64,000 nucleotides of DNA from Leptodactylus fallax (GCA_947044405.1 CAMRHE010000021.1:11144501-11208500), one strand, 5' to 3'. Shown: positions 15,440-26,840, numbered from the stretch's first letter. Notes: generated by a model from the sequence alone, not told the origin. Program-made: numbers and translations.

Positions 15440-16205
15440 AGCATGCTGTTGCCGCAACCCAGTCGGATGAGACCGGAGGATGGGAGTAGTACTGGCGGAT
15501 GCTGTACCACTTAGCAGGCCGAGCACGCTCCCAAGCAGCTCCAGTCCCACTCCTAGGCCGGACAAAGTCGAGGGGGGGTCCTGCAGCACTACCAGATGGT
15601 GGTGGTAGTCGTTCTTTCCCCCGGGGCACTTCCAGTTGAAGAGGAATCCCTCCTACCTGAGCCGGTGTGGTGTTGGTCGGAAGAGCCCTGATGTTACAAC
15701 AGGCACGACTCAGGATTCAGCATTGCAGGTAAATCAAACAGCCTTTTATTTAGGAAACTGTCACAGAAGAATAACAGCAGCTTCTTGATGGGGGTCGTAG
15801 TACAGTGTCCAAACCCCAGCCTTGGTTCTAGGAGGCCTGACAAAGAACTGGAACCTGAAGACTAGGCCCGAAATAGTCCTCCTGAATGGGGCTGTGCTGG
15901 CTAACCGTTGGCCTCAGTGCAGCTTGTGGGGCAGGAAACCTCTGCACACCCTCACTCTTCCACTGCTCACACTAGACTGACTGCTCTCAGACCAAGGGTT
16001 ACCGTGGAGACGAGGTCTCCCAGAACCCCGCCCAGTGGCCTGTGATAGGCCAGGGCTAACCAAGGCTAGACTTGAACACTGCAGGGGAGAAATAACAGGG
16101 AAAGCTGCAAACAGTGACACTTAACACAGAACAGAACTTACAGACATAAAACCCAGAGGCACACAAGACAAACACATAAATGCAGTAGCGCTCTGGGATG
16201 CTGCA
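15440..16205 (-). repeat. probable solo LTR, copy 1
   Basis: Read on the minus strand it starts near TGCAGCATCCCAG and carries a polyadenylation-type AATAAA (15745-15750 on the plus strand as TTTATT). It aligns over much of its length with 27886-28808. Shared landmarks are TGGGAGTAGTAC, AGAGCCCTGATG / AGGGCCCTGATG, AACTCAGGAT / GACTCAGGAT and TGATAGGCCAGGG / TGATTGGCCAGGG. No adjoining internal retroelement region was found, hence solo. Confidence 0.5.
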
Positions 16206-16744
16206 CTGTTCTTCTCCAATGACTTCATATATACCTTTAGTATACACTGCATGCCAGCATTAAATTTTCTCTTCTATAAAGTGGTTCCCTAGAGGGTTGA
16301 AAAGAAGAACATGTTTGAAATAGTCCCTAATAGTCCCACAGCACCATGTCAGTGGTGATAACAAGTTCTCTTTAAAACATGAAGAATTTTCCTTGCCCAA
16401 AAGGATTTTCATGCTAAAGCAGAGGAAAAACTATAAGAGGGAGGAGGGCTCAGCAAGACATTGATATTGGTTGACATACATGGCAGAATAGGAAGCAGTT
16501 GGCTTCCTGCTCTGCCACTCTGTAACTTGTAACTTACAGGTATCCATGACCACAAACAAGATGTCTTCTTTCCGGTGCAGAAAAGCGCAATGGCATCACA
16601 GAATTGTTACTGCTGTGCTGGGACGCAGACATCTAGTCTGTGGTCAGGATGCCTGCAAGTTAGAGCAGGAAGTCAGAAGATGTGTCGTCGGCGGCTCCAT
16701 GCATTAAGGGATCGGAGGCAGGTAAGTATATAACTTTTATTATT
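16206..16744. other. no gene; probable repeat sequence
   Basis: Non-coding. The segment ending GGAGGCAGGTAAGTATATAAC has the look of a dispersed element end. No copy in this window confirms it. Confidence 0.35.
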
Positions 16745-17010
16745 CGTGGCAATTTATAAGATGCATATTATATTATAAATGGGATACTATATCGGTTATA
16801 ACTGCCACCTATAGTAAATTATATATTATAGTTATAATATGCCACTTATAAAATACCACTTGATATAAAATACCAGTTATAATATGACATTTTATGAGTA
16901 GCATATTATATGTGGCATTTTATATTATAAATGGCGTAAGTTATAACTTATAAGATACCACTTATAAGTCACTTATAAAATGCCACTTATTACATATTAT
17001 AAGTGACATG
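16745..17010. repeat. degenerate TATAA / CCACTTATAA repeat cluster
   Basis: Short units such as TGCCACTTATAAAAT and TATAATATG recur many times, in direct and inverted order, over about 260 bp. It looks like a decayed simple-satellite patch able to fold into hairpins. Confidence 0.7.
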
Positions 17011-17118
17011 AAGAGGCATCATTTATATAAGGTAGCCTTATTAATATAAGGGGGGCAGTATTTATGTCAGGGAGTATAATATAAGTATTAATTACGGTGG
17101 AACTTGGGCAGAATTTTA

Positions 17119-17547
17119 TTAAAGGAGTTGTTCAGCTTATTTTTTTTAAATTTTTTTTTTATTAATGATCAATCTTTAGGATAGGTCATCAACAAGTGAT
17201 CAGTCTGGGTCTGACACCTGGGACCCCCACTGATTTAGCTGTGGTTTCTTCATTGTTTACATTGCACACTATTTTATAGTGCTATGTAATTACAGCCTCA
17301 TCTCATAGAAGTGAATAGGACAAGGCTGTAGTTGCATAGCACAGCCAATATGAGACAAACAATACTGTAGAGTGCAAACAGAGAACAGGTCATGGTGCTT
17401 GCAGAAGCACTGCAATGTCTTCAGACAGCTGATCAGTGTGGGACCTAGGTGTTGGACCACCACTGATCTTTTATTGACGACCTATCCTCAGTATATGTCA
17501 TCAATAAAAGATCAGTGGTGGTCCTACAGCTGGAATAACCCTTTTAA
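17119..17547. repeat. MITE family M3, near-complete copy
   Basis: Termini TTAAAGGAGTTGTTCAGC and GCTGGAATAACCCTTTTAA are imperfect inverted repeats. Inner landmarks are GGATAGGTCATCAA, GACACCTGGGACCCCCACTGA, GCAATGTCTTCAGACAGCTGA and GACCTATCCTCAG. This is the reference copy for the family here. Confidence 0.8.
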
Positions 17548-18476
17548 TGAGGGGGAAACACAGGGAACTTTATTTGAAAGAGCACACACGGGCTTTACTA
17601 ATTTAAGGGGCACACAGGGATATTATTAATTTAAACATGTATGCAGTGGGTATTTTTCATTTTCAGGGGATGTTTATATTATATATTTTATTACTGTCTT
17701 CTTCTGTGCAAACTCCCCATCCTGCTGCTAACCAATGTGGGTCAGGTGTTTGGAAAAGTGAGGAGCCAAAGATGTCTGACTTGTCTCTGTAAAGTTTGCA
17801 ACACAAAGCTGAAAGAAGTGGTCATTAGGGTCTAAATGGAAAAGACAGGAAATTACAGCCAGAGACATCACTTGTAAGTAACTATGTTTCCTGCACTGTA
17901 CTCACCTAAATTATCTGCACAACCTGTGTAGAGCTGGTACCTACCACTATACAGTCACTGTATAGTGATAGTATTGGTGGTACCTGGGTAGGGGGCTCAC
18001 TTGGATGAGTAAGATGAAGCCTATTAAACCAGCAGCACAGTTAGATAGGTCAGGATCAGATGAATGTAACAGCTTTTTCGTCATGAAAATTCTTGCATCC
18101 ATTGCCAAGATATTCATAGTCTGGTTCATTTGGGACGGCTCCATTGCTGCAAAATGCTATGTCCCACACTGCTGTGATGTTCCAGGCAAAGGAAGAACCT
18201 TGGCCCTGTTGCAAAAAGAAGGGGGGAAGTAGGGCATATTAGAGCAGTGTGGAGTGTAGCAGCTTGGAGCAAGGGAGACACCTTCGGTGCTCCAGATTGC
18301 TCATTTGCATATTGTGAAATAAATGAATGTCTCTGTAACAGAGGCATAAATTTTCATGGGGAAAAAAAGCATCGCTTTCAGATGAGTCTAATCTAGCTAT
18401 CTTGCTAGTTGCTGGTTTACCCTGGTAATTCGGTGTCGTTTTTGTCTGGTCTGCTCTTTAAGCCATGTCAGATCTC
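17548..18476. other. no gene recognised
   Basis: Short open frames without domain motifs. Nothing could be supported. Confidence 0.35.
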
Positions 18477-18813
18477 TAAGGCTGTGTTCACACTGAGTTT
18501 TTTGGCAGTGGATTTTGACGCGGAATCCGCCTCAAAAAACGCCTCCCATTTATTTCAATGGGAGTCAGTAGCAGTTTTTTTTCCTCTAGTGTTTTTTTCC
18601 GCTAGCGGAAAAAAAAAGCAACATGACCTATCTTCAGGCGGATTCCGCCTGCGGTGTCCGTGGCTCAAGACTCCCTCCTGATTAGGCCCATTCATCTGGG
18701 CCTAATCAGGAGCGGGATGCCGCGACGGAATGCTGATGCACTTCATCGGCATCCCGTCGCGGCAGATCGCTCTGAAAATTATTTTAATTTTCCGCCGTGT
18801 GAACACACCCTTA
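18477..18813. repeat. MITE with TAAGGSTGTGTTCACAC inverted repeats
   Basis: The left end TAAGGCTGTGTTCACAC and right end GTGTGAACACACCCTTA are near-perfect inverted repeats. The interior holds two further hairpins: GATTAGGCCC...GGGCCTAATC, and GATGCCGCGACGG...CCGTCGCGGC. The element is non-coding. Confidence 0.88.
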
Positions 18814-20899
18814 CTTGGTAATTGTTCTGTCCTCCTTATGTGTGTGAAGCATAAGTTGACATGCAGCTAAACTCCCTCCTAGTAATTAATTGACTCTGGA
18901 GCGAACTTTAACTTTTATTACAAGGATAGGGTGAAACTGGGAAACAGAAAGATAATGCATTTACTAATGCATACAAGCATGTAGAAACACACTATAACAC
19001 AAACCAATGTATACACAGACATATGCATGAAGTACAAGATGTATACAGTATGATAGTACAGAGATGAGGAACATCCATAGACATAAACTGTACATGTGCT
19101 CCTGAATGGTGCTGTCCTAACTGTAACAAGCATGGTCTCCAGCTATAGTAACTGTGGGCTGGGAAATTACACCAGGAGACATGCAAACATAATAATGTGC
19201 ATAAACACAAACTATAATGCTGGATTACAACTAGAACATACCAGCGATGCTACTGTAGGTCTAGACGAGGAGGATGGGAATGGATGCTGCTAGCTGAACA
19301 GCAACTTCCAAGTGAAATGGCCACTGATGATCTGACTTGATGGGGTCATTAGGTCATAGGTGGGAACTACAGTAGCTCTAGTGGGACATACAGGGAATAG
19401 TATGATAATTTGCCCATGACTATATTTGCTATTTATGTGCTACATTACCACCAATACAAGACTATTCTAGATATTACAACCTGGGGATTTTCTGCAGCAA
19501 AGTTCAAATCTCTATTTCCATATGGAGGCAAATAGTGATTAGAAAGTCCCTAAGGCTCCACACCTTGTTTTAACCAATGTGGATTGCGGCTTTGATAGTC
19601 CAGTGCCTAAGCTCAAATGCAGCAGCATCAGTGTGGCTTCCCCAAGTAAAAAGACATACATACCCCCAACATTTTAATTTTAAAAGAGCAGCACTTCTAG
19701 TTCATTGTGTGAAAGGTCCATTTGTTCATGCGCACCTATACACCACAATAATTTTAAATGTACACATTAACACAAAAATTATATCAATGTGAAATTTTTA
19801 AGGTTCAATATCCTTGTAGAAACCAGGCACTTTTTGAAGGAATTTAGTCAGTTCAATTAGTTTATAAGTTGAGACAGAAAGGAAGGGTAGAGGGGTTTCA
19901 GTCAAATGTAAGCACTGTCTCTCCAGAAGAGGAAACCTTGGGTAATATGTTACGTCTGTTCAAAAAGTTTTCATTTGTTACCATGTACAGAAATCAAAGC
20001 AGCGGTTTGTGCTCCAGAGCTGCTTTTCCTGCTTTAGCTACAGTCAGATAGGTAAAAACCATTGTCAGCTGTTTTAGAGCAAAGAAGAGTTCTTATACTG
20101 AGTTTCAGGTGCCTGTGTATACATAGAGCAAATGCTAAAACACTAAGAAGAAAACCAATATTGCGATTGTACTGTATTTTAGGGTTTTCTCATTTTATTG
20201 TCTGTTCTTTGAAGGGAATCTGTCTCCAGGGAGCTCAGAATCAAACCAGCCACATTGCATAGTATGGGAAATTATGTTGAGCACCATCTTACCTTCACAT
20301 AGTCCAATAGATGTACCATTTCCTTGAAAAAGTCTGTTATCATATATAATCCTATAGTGGATCAGAGCAACAGATTTCAATGATAGTAGTGTGCACGAAC
20401 CCTTAGGCAGTTGTAGACATAACTAGGAGAACTCTTTAACTACCATATCTGTACATGCCAAATTTTATTAAGAGACTCAATGGGATGACCAGGGTTTCCT
20501 ACTCACCTCCTTGTTATCCAGGACACATGTGCTTGTTCCTTCCTAGGCTATAGTTTGTGGGTTAAAAATCTGAGAGATGCTGCAAATGTAAATAGTTGTA
20601 TCCTTTCAGTCTTCAGACTGTTAGAAATAAGCAATGATACACTTTCATAAGAAGGCAAAGCTAAGTATTAATATTACAGTATGTCTTTGTGACATAATGG
20701 AAATGCAGAATTTCAATTTTTCTAAAAAGGTAAGAAATACATTTGTAATAAATATGCACCTTGATTATCATAGAAAGCCATTTGTTTCTGTTCACCAGCT
20801 CTGTGCACTGTCCATCTCATCACTGGCAGGATTGTATCCTATACAGGAGAAGAATGTCTAGAATCTGATAGGCAATTATACAGCGTGTGGTGACTCCAC
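18814..20899. other. GPC6 5' flank, no gene recognised
   Basis: About 2 kb of sequence with few recognisable repeats, just upstream of the glypican exon. No coding motif was found. Distal promoter function is possible but not shown. Confidence 0.4.
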
Positions 20900-21123
20900 T
20901 CCACATTTCCCTATCAGCCTTGTTCCTAGATTGAGGCAATACAATGTACAGCACGTCTCACTGTGTCTCCAGGATTTCTGCTGGCAGCTGGGTCAGGGAG
21001 CTTGGGTAGAGCAGAGCTGCATGCACTATGCACAGTAGCCTGGCACAGTGTGACATCTGTAGAACAGAACATATAGTACAGACAGGTCACATATATAGCA
21101 CATAGTGCAGGCACAGGTTAGCT

Positions 21124-21129
21124 TATAAA
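21124..21129 (+). promoter_or_regulatory. candidate TATA box of GPC6
   Basis: TATAAA within GCTTATAAAGCTG, 285 nt upstream of the start codon. It is the best TATA-like site in the proximal region. A chance match cannot be excluded in AT-rich DNA. Confidence 0.35.
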
Positions 21130-21298
21130 GCTGTGATCCCTGCAGCATACTACACCCTGGCTGCACACTTCACATCTGTCTACAGGAGCAAGCAAGGATC
21201 CTGCTGCTGTTAATGAAAAGTTTTCTGCCATTTGTGAAAGGATGAGTAAAAAGGCTCTGCACCTCTACCAACTGCTCTCATAGGGTCTGTTGGGTTGG

Positions 21299-21403
21299 AT
21301 GACATTTATTTGTTATTGCAGTGCCAATAAGGAACTGGGAAGTGTTTATTTTTCTGGTAAGAAGACTGGGATATTTTGGGAATTCCTAATATTGGATTAT
21401 TAG
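21299..21403 (+). promoter_or_regulatory. upstream open reading frame (34 codons) in GPC6 leader
   Basis: ATG at 21299 opens a 34-codon frame closed by TAG at 21401-21403, only 10 nt before the GPC6 ATG. If included in the mRNA, such a terminal uORF would be expected to lower initiation at the main start. Peptide sequence is not recognisable. Confidence 0.4.
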
Positions 21404-21413
21404 CGCTTACACC

Positions 21414-21552
21414 ATGATTTGGATCTGGGGACCTATGCTACTGTCACTTTGCACAGGGGCTGATGTGAAAGCTGGTAGCTGCAATGAGGTCAGACAGGCA
21501 TATAGTGCTAAGGGATTCAGCCTGGCCAATGTCCCCTACCTAGAGATAGCAG
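21414..21552 (+). CDS. GPC6: glypican-6, coding part of exon 1
   Basis: Encodes the first 46 codons plus one base of a glypican, a GPI-anchored heparan sulfate proteoglycan of the cell surface that modulates growth-factor signalling (Wnt, Hedgehog). The ATG has a good context (CACCATGA). A short hydrophobic signal peptide (about residues 1-15, [12 protein letters not shown]) is followed by [15 protein letters not shown] and [16 protein letters not shown]. That segment is nearly the same as the mature N-terminus of vertebrate GPC6 as I know it (ADVKARSC, EVRQAY, AKGFSL) and clearly closer to it than to GPC4. Cys23 is the first of the conserved glypican cysteines. The exon ends in CAG followed by GTAAGC (21553-21558), a consensus donor splitting a glycine codon after its first base, as in other glypicans. 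The signal peptide is shorter than in mammals. Attachment serines, the remaining cysteines and the GPI signal lie in exons outside the window. Confidence 0.92.
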
Positions 21553-23034
21553 GTAAGCATAAGCTTTCATCTCCCTTGTCCCATCAAGCAATATATTATA
21601 CTGCTGTGCTTGTGTTTTCTTTGTGCACTTTCTGAAATGTTAATCCCTAATTGTTCTAGATGTTGTGTTTTCACAATTGTATATTTAAGTGTTTTCTTTA
21701 TATTACAGTTTTAACTTGCCATTGTGCCTATTTGCATGTGGTTTCAATGCACTTTGGCATATTTATAGGCATGAACAGTCATGAAGTATATTCTACACAT
21801 TTACCATCAATACTCTTGTGACTAAGTGAGGGAACAATGCTGACAAATCTCAATATACTTGTAACTGACACAAAATGATTGGACTAATAGCTTGTATTGT
21901 GTGTATTGTTGGCTTATGATCCAACACTGCATGTTATGTTATTTGCAACGCTGTGCAGTTAGTGGTAATCTTTGATGTCAATGCTGAAGCAGGGTAGACA
22001 CCTACTGCAAATAGATTGGGATGTTTCAGATATCAAAGTGCTACAATGATATCCAAGAAGAAATATTCTGCATCATTTGGTTTAGGAATATCATTCGATT
22101 TATTCTGGATCTGATCTGTTGTTGTTTTTCCTATTTTTCAAGAATGAACAAAGCACATCAATTATATTAACATAATCTTCATTTTTAGTCAGTCACTTTT
22201 TTGGTCCAGTGCTGATAAATGGCTCTTGAAATTTTACTTTGGACATATGTTCATGCTCTTTAACTGGCCATTAATACTACTTATATCATTACAGAATTAG
22301 ATGCAATTTATATAGTATAAATATCTCTAGATAAAAGATTGCTTAGTCTTCACATGTATTGAAATATGGCAATGATACAGTATAAATCTGAAAAGTAAAC
22401 TGTAGGATAATGAAGACTTAAAAACATAATGCACCACTTTGCACATTGACAGCAGTAAATGACAATCTTATATGTGCATGTATTTTTACCAGATATACTG
22501 AGTGATCTAGCCTGCTGTCTTCTAACTCCGGTCCAGTGCACCAGGTTGGGTTTCCCTAATGTATTTGCTTTGTGTGTGTGTTCATCTCCAGATAATGCTG
22601 AGTTGCACTTTGGAGAGCTGCTGTGCACTCTTTCAGTAATTAGGATAAACTTAGAGTTGCTGAAATGGATGTGATTTCCTGAAAGCCTTTACTACTGTGC
22701 ATATATGTGTCAGATAAAGTACTGTACCGTGTACAAAGAATAAGTACTCTATTTCCACCAGTTACATTTTTCTATGTATATCATGTAGTAAGTAAGTACT
22801 CTTATAATAAAAATATGTATCGCTTTTCTCAAGCCTCAGACTTCAGGTTTTCAAATATTCCTATGCTCTAAACTGATTTGAGATTTTCAGGGCCTGTCCA
22901 GGTGCATTAAGGATGATAGCCTATTAATTACATAGCAAAAAAGCATGAGCCACCCTGATGTATGATATCTGTACCCACCTGGCATAAGTGGCAGCACTGG
23001 TAAAACACCCACTGACAAGAATAAAGCTTTAGTC
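21553..23034 (+). other. GPC6: start of GPC6 intron 1
   Basis: Begins with the donor GTAAGC. No further coding segment was found from here to the end of the window, which fits the very long first introns known for this gene. This first part has few recognisable repeats. No splice acceptor followed by glypican-like coding was recognised. Confidence 0.75.
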
Positions 23035-23358
23035 TAAGGCCCCACATATCGAAATGCAGCAAAAAAAGCCGCAGAAAAAAACGTGGTGGAAACACATCAC
23101 ATTTTTTTCTGCAGAGTTTTTCATAGCATTTTCTCAGAGTTATCCTCTGTGGACTCTCTGCCCCATTATACCTAAACGGAAAACGCCAGCATTTCCACAG
23201 GTATAATTGACATGCTGCGATTTTCAAAAACGCGGCTTTTCCGCTGAAGATTTTTTTTCTGCAGTGTGTGGATGGGATTAATCAGAATCCCATCCACTTT
23301 GCAGGTATGGTAAAACATAGCGTTTTTTGCCGCTGCATTTTTGCAACATGGGGCTTCA
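23035..23358. repeat. MITE family M1 copy
   Basis: Starts TAAGGCCCCACATATCG and ends GCAACATGGGGCTTCAG, with the internal phrase ATAATTGACATGCTGCG shared with the copies at 5878 and 42085. It also has a hairpin GGATGGGATT...AATCCCATCC around 23268-23297. Confidence 0.78.
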
Positions 23359-23560
23359 GTTTTAGAATTTTATCCTGCACAGTGCCACTGCTGACTGAGC
23401 ACTGTGCAGGTACTGAAACCTAACCTCATTTACTTGAATGAGGCTGTTACAGTTTCCTGTACTGTGGGAAACATAATGTTGGACCCTTCTGATTAGGATA
23501 TCATAACATATATCCTCACAATGTCATAATTTCATACAATAGTAGAATCCCTTAAACAAC

Positions 23561-23792
23561 TAAGGCTATGTTCACATCTCTGTCAGGTATTTCGGCATGT
23601 CCAATATAGGAGCAGAACAACAAGATAGCAGAGGTACTGGATTAGTTGTAGGGCTAATACAGAGTTCCCCCTTTGACAAAAATATGGTCCATCTTGTTTC
23701 CATTTGGAAGTTCAGCATTTTATTAGGCAAGATAATGCAGATTGCGGCATTACTATGTCCAGCTTTTTCTGCACAGATGCGAATGTGACCTA
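23561..23792. repeat. MITE family M2 copy
   Basis: Starts TAAGGCTATGTTCACATCT and ends CGAATGTGACCTA. The ends match the copies at 38023-38260 and 41792-42056; the interior is more diverged. Confidence 0.6.
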
Positions 23793-23869
23793 ATTTGTTA
23801 TAGCCTTCTGGACCCTCTGATGTTGTGCACCAACCATGTCTAATATCATGTCAAAATTAGCCAATAGTG

Positions 23870-24070
23870 GATTGAAAGGGTTGTATCCAAAATAAGTTAC
23901 ACCCTATCCATGGATAAGTGACAACTGCTATATCAGTGGTGGTCTGACTGCTGGTACCCCCACCAATCACCAGAATTGGGGTTTCCATGTCTTCGATTCC
24001 CCAGCTGGTGGTCAAGCCTCCTCACTGTCACTCCATCAGTCTTACAGAGATTGAATAGAGTATAGATCGT
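23870..24070. repeat. MITE family M3, partial copy
   Basis: Begins GAAAGGGTTGTATCCAAAAT and holds CACCCTATCCATGGATAAGTG and TGGTACCCCCACCAATC, the diverged landmarks of the family. The right half is missing. Confidence 0.5.
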
Positions 24071-25089
24071 AACACTTAACATCTGATGCTGTTAATATTC
24101 TGATTGTCTACAAGTTATATACTTCCACTTCAGAGAAAGGTATATACGAAGTTCCTGTAACTCATGTAGGTAACGGAAATTATTGCCCTATATTTCTCTA
24201 CATTTTCTCTTTTGTAATCTAGCCTTCTTTTTTGGCTTAGTTAATGTTATTTGAACTGCTACACATGGATATAATTTTATCGTGTATGATGTAGTTATAA
24301 ACCCAGCATGTCAAGTAATGTCAGGTGCACTTCTGTTATAGGACGGTGCCTTTAAACATGAAGATGCTAATAAGATGCTAATATTCTCCAGTGCAGTACT
24401 GTTAATTACATGGCAAACATCGTATGCAAACAAGTGTTTTCAACATCATCTTGAATATTTCATATGAATGCCATTTCCCACACTGCACAGACTTTCACAT
24501 GTCATTTATTTAATATGTGGTTCTATTTGCCCATGCAATTTGTATAACATAATATAGTATACAAACTAAGCATAATATATCACAAAAATACTTTGTTGCA
24601 GGTTAAAAAATAGAATTGCTATTTTTATCGAAAGTCCTTTTAGTAGCAGCTTCATGGTTCGTAGCAAATATTCAAATATGGACAAACAGGCATTTTCTAT
24701 CAGTAACTACATTAATAAGACTACACGACAAAAGAAAAAAATTCAGGGTTACAATTATTGCAACAGGAGTCTATGTAACTGGCTTTGGGATCAAATTGTT
24801 ATTTGGAGAAGAGACAATTGACTGTAAAAAAAAATTGTAAATTTTCATGATGAGGCCTATGTGGAAGACAACCATATGATACAGACCATATTACTAATCT
24901 TTTTAATATAGTTGTAAAGAAATACAGGAGAAGGTTTGATAAACTTTTCCTTTCTGCAGATGACTAAAACGTATGTAATAGGGTTTATTTTCTGGAGGGG
25001 CTTGTAACATGGAAATAATTTAGTTTTACTGGATAAATGATCCAAACAATGGAAACTGCTCTCAAATCATTCCAAATTTGAAATAGTAG
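24071..25089. other. GPC6 intron 1, no feature recognised
   Basis: AT-rich, apparently low-copy intronic sequence without coding motifs. Confidence 0.4.
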
Positions 25090-25747
25090 CCTGCAATAGA
25101 AATGTCGTTTTTTTGTAATGCATTAGCATTGTAATGCATTGCATTAGTGATCAGAACCCCTGGGGTTCAAGACCCCTAGGGGGTCTAATAAATGCAAAAA
25201 AAAAAAAATATATATATCAAAAATAAAAAAAATATTAAAAGTTCAAATCACTGCCCCCCCCCCCCCTTTCCCTAGAACACATATAAAAGTACTTAAATAT
25301 TGTGAAACACATACACATTAGGTATCTCTGTGTCCAAAAATGCCTGGTGTACAAATCTATAAAAATATTTTTCCCGTATGGTAAACTCTGGAGCAGGAAA
25401 AAAAAATCAAAAGTGCCAAACCATAATTTTTTCACTGCTTTGCCTCTCATAAAAAATTTTAATAAAAAGGGATCAAAGCAAGAGCAATTCCCCAAAATGG
25501 TATAACTAAAAAGTACACCTGGTCCTGCAAAAAAAGACGCCCTATGCATCCAAGTACATGGAAGTATAAAAAAGTTACGGGAGTCAGAATATGGCGACTC
25601 TTAGAAAAAAATTTTTTTTGCACAATTTTGGATTTTTGTTAAGGGGTTAAAATGTAAATAAAACCATATAAATTTGGTATGCCCGGAATCGTACCAAAAC
25701 ATACAATACAGGTGACATGTCATTTTGGCTTCACAGTGAACGCTGTA

Positions 25748-26617
25748 GTATAATGTTGTACCGTGTTAGCCATAGAAGGTAGTGGAAGAGTGAAGAAATC
25801 AGGCGATACCTTTTAGTGGCTAACTGAGTATATTTGATAGTGAGCTTTCAAAAGTACTAGCTCTCTTCTTCAGACATTGTGTTATACAAGAAACTGAAAA
25901 TTCACACACTCTTTATACACATATAAAACATGGATCTTCAAAGGATCTTAGAATAATAAAATGCAATATAAGTAGAGAAGTTATATACAACAGGTCAAGA
26001 AATAATCTGGATAACTTGTGGGGCGTGAAGGAGGGATCAGTAATTCTTGCTGTTATCTGTTTGCTATCAGGTGGTGATTTGTGACCCTCACAGTTCAGAC
26101 ATAGTGTGACATGAAACTGGCATGAATATTAAGTCCAAATTGCAGAGTTTGAAATTTTTGCATTAACTTATATTCTCATTCTTTCCTCTCCCTCTCTGTC
26201 TTAAAATGTCCCATTAAAACCACAACCCACAAATCTTCAATAGAGTGGTCTTCTCCGGAGAAATGTGCGGCCACTGGGAGATCTGTTCTGCTGTTATTAA
26301 TGGTGAATCTGTGTGAGTTCATTCGCTGACTAAGTCTCTGTCCTGTTTCCCCCACATAGAGGCCTGTGGTGGGACATTGCACACACATTATGAGATACAC
26401 CACATTGGAAGACCTGCAGGAAAATGTCCCCTTAATTCTGTGCACCTGTTGTGACTGTGGGACAGGTACACTGTCAGCGTTGTGGATGTGTCTGTAGGTC
26501 TTGTACCTGTTTTGCAGGCAAGGTGAGGTGCCATTTTCAGTTGGGGCCTTCAGGGCACTCCAGACAATAATATACCTCAGGTTTGGTGGTTTTCGAAAGG
26601 AAAGGAGAGTGGGGACA
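25748..26617 (-). mobile_element. Penelope-like retroelement, 5'-truncated (GIY-YIG type)
   Basis: On the minus strand it codes for the C-terminal GIY-YIG endonuclease of a Penelope-like element. It then runs into the characteristic 3' tail (CTGAAGAAGAGAGCTAGTAC, later TTAGCCACTAAAAGGTATCG, ending GGCTAACACGGTACAAC). Direct repeats flank it: GTGAACGCTGTA at 25736-25747 and GTGAATGTCGTA at 26618-26629, an aged target duplication. The reverse transcriptase part is absent, as in most truncated copies. Confidence 0.85.
26095..26617 (-). pseudogene. Penelope-like GIY-YIG endonuclease domain
   Basis: In Penelope-like elements this domain nicks the target DNA for reverse transcription. Visible on the minus strand are the linker SFRKPPNLR; the zinc-finger-like CLQNRYKTYRH, where the usual second cysteine is Tyr; and KGTFSCRSSNVVYLIMC. 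The core YIG block is GLYVGETGQRLSQRMNSHR, then PVAAHFSGEDHS. An in-frame TGA at about 26174-26176 interrupts the final helix, after which the frame continues through EYKLMQKFQTL to a normal end at 26095-26097. The open frame extends upstream of 26617, but those residues come from the surrounding piggyBac-like DNA and are not part of the protein. Dead copy. Confidence 0.85.
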
Positions 26618-26840
26618 GTGAATGTCGTAAAAACGAAATCTATAAGAAAGTCACACAAATGCACTTTTTCTTCAAATCTACCCCATTCTGAATTTTTTTT
26701 CCAGCTTCCCAGTACATTGTACAGAATAACTAATGGTAGCATCATGAAGAAAAATTTGTCCTGCAAACATTAAAACCTCATATGGCTCTGAGAGCAGAAA
26801 AATAAAAAAGTTATGGGGTATGGAAGGGGGGGGATGAAGT

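Larger units (their letters stand above)
20900..21413 (+). promoter_or_regulatory. GPC6: GPC6 proximal promoter and 5' leader region
   Basis: The 500 bp before the glypican start codon. A TATAAA at 21124-21129 would place a transcription start near 21150-21160, giving a leader of roughly 260 nt. CpG dinucleotides are sparse, so there is no CpG island in the usual sense. The leader has three short upstream frames starting at ATGs at 21211-21213, 21242-21244 and 21299-21301. An acceptor-like TTTGTTATTGCAG ends at 21319, so the leader could also be spliced. The exact start site is inferred. Confidence 0.45.
25090..26840 (-). mobile_element. piggyBac-like element on minus strand, split by a Penelope-like insertion
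   Basis: Minus-strand relative of the element at 12757. It has the CCTAGGGGGTCT block (25175-25186), the TCCAAGTACATG block, and, beyond the insertion, the CCAGCTTCCCAGTACATTG and GTCCTGCAAACATTAA blocks. The two halves abut the insertion at 25747 and 26618. The TTAACCCC end expected near 26840 is missing. No transposase. Confidence 0.65.

Noticed and set aside
15438..15629. 63-codon minus-strand frame with Pro/Arg-rich sequence
   Set aside because: It lies within the probable LTR and has no recognisable domain.
21305..21356. Possible small internal exon in the GPC6 leader (acceptor at 21319, donor GTAAGA at 21357)
   Set aside because: The polypyrimidine tract is weak and the exon would be under 40 nt. 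Without transcripts this cannot be told from chance.
26501..26773. Plus-strand 90-codon frame
   Set aside because: It is the antisense shadow of the Penelope-like endonuclease.
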